NCBI GenBank assembly: GCA_014764075.1
Contig: JACXUE010000016.1
Coordinates: 1-15,645, forward strand
Source: Sulfuricurvum sp.
GTDB lineage: Bacteria > Campylobacterota > Campylobacteria > Campylobacterales > Sulfurimonadaceae
Direction: 5' to 3'
Length of the DNA stretch: 15,645 nucleotides
Positions 14,725 through 15,645 of the stretch are shown in pieces. Every line of letters starts with the position of its first letter. Position 1 is the stretch's first letter. Made by a program: the position numbers and the translations under genes. Below the pieces are notes generated by a model, which was not told where the DNA came from, searched no databases, and saw only the letters and a program-made list of their open reading frames with translations.

Positions 14725-15038
14725 TTATGCCCCTTTACGTGAATATTTCGCCGCTACGTCAGAGTATGTTTGTGTCAACAGCTTTTCAACCGCATCGGCT
14801 GCCGCTCCGATCCATTCGGGTAGTCTTTTTTGCTCATCGGGGGAAAAAGGGTGCAATACATAATCGGCAACCTGCGACTTGTGCTCGGGCTTGCCGATCC
14901 CCATCCGAACCCGAACGTATTCGGGAGAAATCGCCGCATCGGTCGATTTAAGACCGTTATGACCGCCGTGACCGCCGCCATATTATGGCGTGTTTGTGCG
15001 TACGCCGAGCCGGGGTTTCCCAGTCCGACGATCAGCAT
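14725..15038 (-). pseudogene. pth: Peptidyl-tRNA hydrolase gene with internal deletion and frameshift
   Basis: The ATG at 15038 starts a clear Pth N-terminus, MLIVGLGNPG followed by TRHN (19 residues, to 14982). It includes the catalytic histidine H18 and N8. The frame then turns to non-homologous sequence and stops at 14775-14777. In another frame, from about 14980 down to the TAA at 14725-14727, 85 residues match the Pth C-terminus: GGGHGGHNGLKS, RVRMGIGKPEHKSQVADYVL, and a final AAKYSRKGA. Together about 104 residues remain of a usual 180-190. Missing are about 80 residues, including the region with the conserved aspartate (D93 in E. coli). Pth recycles peptidyl-tRNA released early from ribosomes and is normally essential. 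Position is canonical, 2 bases after rplY. This is a real deletion or an assembly error. Confidence 0.88.
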
Positions 15039-15040
15039 GA

Positions 15041-15577
15041 TTATTTCGCTTTGATGATACTAAGAACCGATACACGGTCGGAATCGGTGTATTTTACGTT
15101 TTCGATTGCCGGAAGGTCACGAACTAAGACTGAATCACCCAAGTCCAAAGGAGAAACATCGATAGTGATGTTGTTTGGCAAGTTTTCGATTGCCGCTTTA
15201 ACGCGAAGACGTTTTTTAGCGATGAACAACATCCCTTTGTTTTTCAAACCGACTGGTGTTCCCACCGCGTTTACCGGAACATGATAGTGTGTTACAACAC
15301 CCGGTTGTGCAACCATCAAATCAACGTGCAACAAATTGCCGGACACCGGATGAGACTCATACCCCTGAACCACAAGGTTCATCTCTTTGCCACCGATCTT
15401 TGCAGCAAACGCTACTGTCTCTTTATTGCGCACAGTGCGGATAAAGTCGTTCATTTTGAACGCGGCGTGAATATTTTCAAGCCCTTTTCCGTAGATGTTG
15501 GCGATAAGATAACCATCACGGCGGTATGCTTTAGTAGCAGATTTGCCAGTACTCTCTCTTACAATGCCTTCTAACAT
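15041..15577 (-). CDS. rplY: 50S ribosomal protein L25/Ctc
   Basis: This 178-residue protein is the long, two-domain form of L25 (Ctc/TL5 type). The N-terminal domain (about 1-88) begins LEGIVRESTGKSATK and carries the 5S rRNA-binding fold. The C-terminal beta domain (about 90-178) includes HYHVPVNAVGTPVG and DLGDSVLVRDL. L25 binds 5S rRNA in the central protuberance of the large subunit. The frame also opens from a TTG at 15592 and an ATG at 15583, but AAGGA ends 7 bases before the ATG at 15577, which is therefore the likely start. It heads the long minus-strand block under a strong promoter, and pth follows 2 bases later, a common pairing. Confidence 0.96.
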   Translation of the reverse strand: MLEGIVRESTGKSATKAYRRDGYLIANIYGKGLENIHAAFKMNDFIRTVRNKETVAFAAKIGGKEMNLVVQGYESHPVSGNLLHVDLMVAQPGVVTHYHVPVNAVGTPVGLKNKGMLFIAKKRLRVKAAIENLPNNITIDVSPLDLGDSVLVRDLPAIENVKYTDSDRVSVLSIIKAK

Positions 15578-15607
15578 AATCATGTCCTTCAAAATAAAAT
15601 GGGACGG

Positions 15608-15613
15608 ATTATA
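15608..15613 (-). promoter_or_regulatory. Promoter -10 box for the rplY-led block
   Basis: The minus strand carries a perfect TATAAT, preceded by TTAAG and a T/A-rich tract, about 30 bases before the rplY ATG. There is no clear -35 box, as is usual for Campylobacterota housekeeping promoters. Transcription probably starts near 15600, giving a leader of roughly 25 bases with the AAGGA ribosome site. Confidence 0.7.
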
Positions 15614-15645
15614 CTTAAAAAATTCTAAATTTATCCTAAAGAAAA

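Noticed and set aside
14775..15038. An 87-residue novel protein read straight from the pth start
   Set aside because: Only the first 19 residues resemble any family; the rest is the out-of-frame reading of the Pth C-terminus.
15578..15592. TTG or ATG starts upstream for rplY
   Set aside because: They overlap or touch the AAGGA ribosome site; the ATG at 15577 has proper 7-base spacing.

Overview
This window looks like a chromosomal segment of a Campylobacterota (Epsilonproteobacteria) bacterium, probably a Sulfuricurvum/Sulfurimonas-type sulfur oxidiser. That is an inference from the gene order (rplY, pth, lptG, lysA, HAD, pheA, hisC, fliF, fliG, fliH, dxs), the protein flavour and a base composition that looks mid-40s percent G+C by eye. 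No mobile element, CRISPR array or rRNA is visible, and no gene-free stretch exceeds about 110 bases.

Right-hand block (3963-15645, minus strand). Eleven loci run in one direction from a clear TATAAT promoter at 15608-15613. They are rplY (L25/Ctc), a broken pth, an LptG-type permease, lysA (GTG start), a HAD-IIA hydrolase, pheA, hisC, fliF, fliG, fliH and dxs. Most joints are 2-22 bases or ATGA overlaps, so most of the block is probably one long transcript. It mixes translation, envelope, Lys/Phe/His biosynthesis, flagellar base assembly and isoprenoid precursor supply. The larger gaps before lptG (51 bases) and dxs (67 bases) hold candidate internal promoters.

Middle (2962-3979). pgeF (YfiH/laccase-domain peptidoglycan editing factor) lies on the plus strand and converges with dxs, with a 17-base overlap. 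It diverges from a tRNA-Pro(GGG) on the minus strand.

Left-hand block (1-2961). A two-gene minus-strand unit begins with a 795-residue fusion. Its front is an OvoA-type 5-histidylcysteine sulfoxide synthase (DinB_2-like iron-binding plus FGE-sulfatase domains). Its back is a PatB/MalY-type PLP C-S lyase, replacing the methyltransferase usually found at the OvoA C-terminus. The fusion overlaps by 8 bases a UPF0306/YhbP flavin-barrel protein. A small Cys4 protein (58 residues) converges on yhbP from the plus strand with a 23-base overlap.

The two most interesting points are the ovothiol-type synthase-lyase fusion, which puts two consecutive steps in one chain, and the pth locus. The pth locus keeps the N-terminal 19 and C-terminal 85 residues but has lost about 80 residues and the reading frame. 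That is surprising for a normally essential gene, and an assembly error must be excluded.
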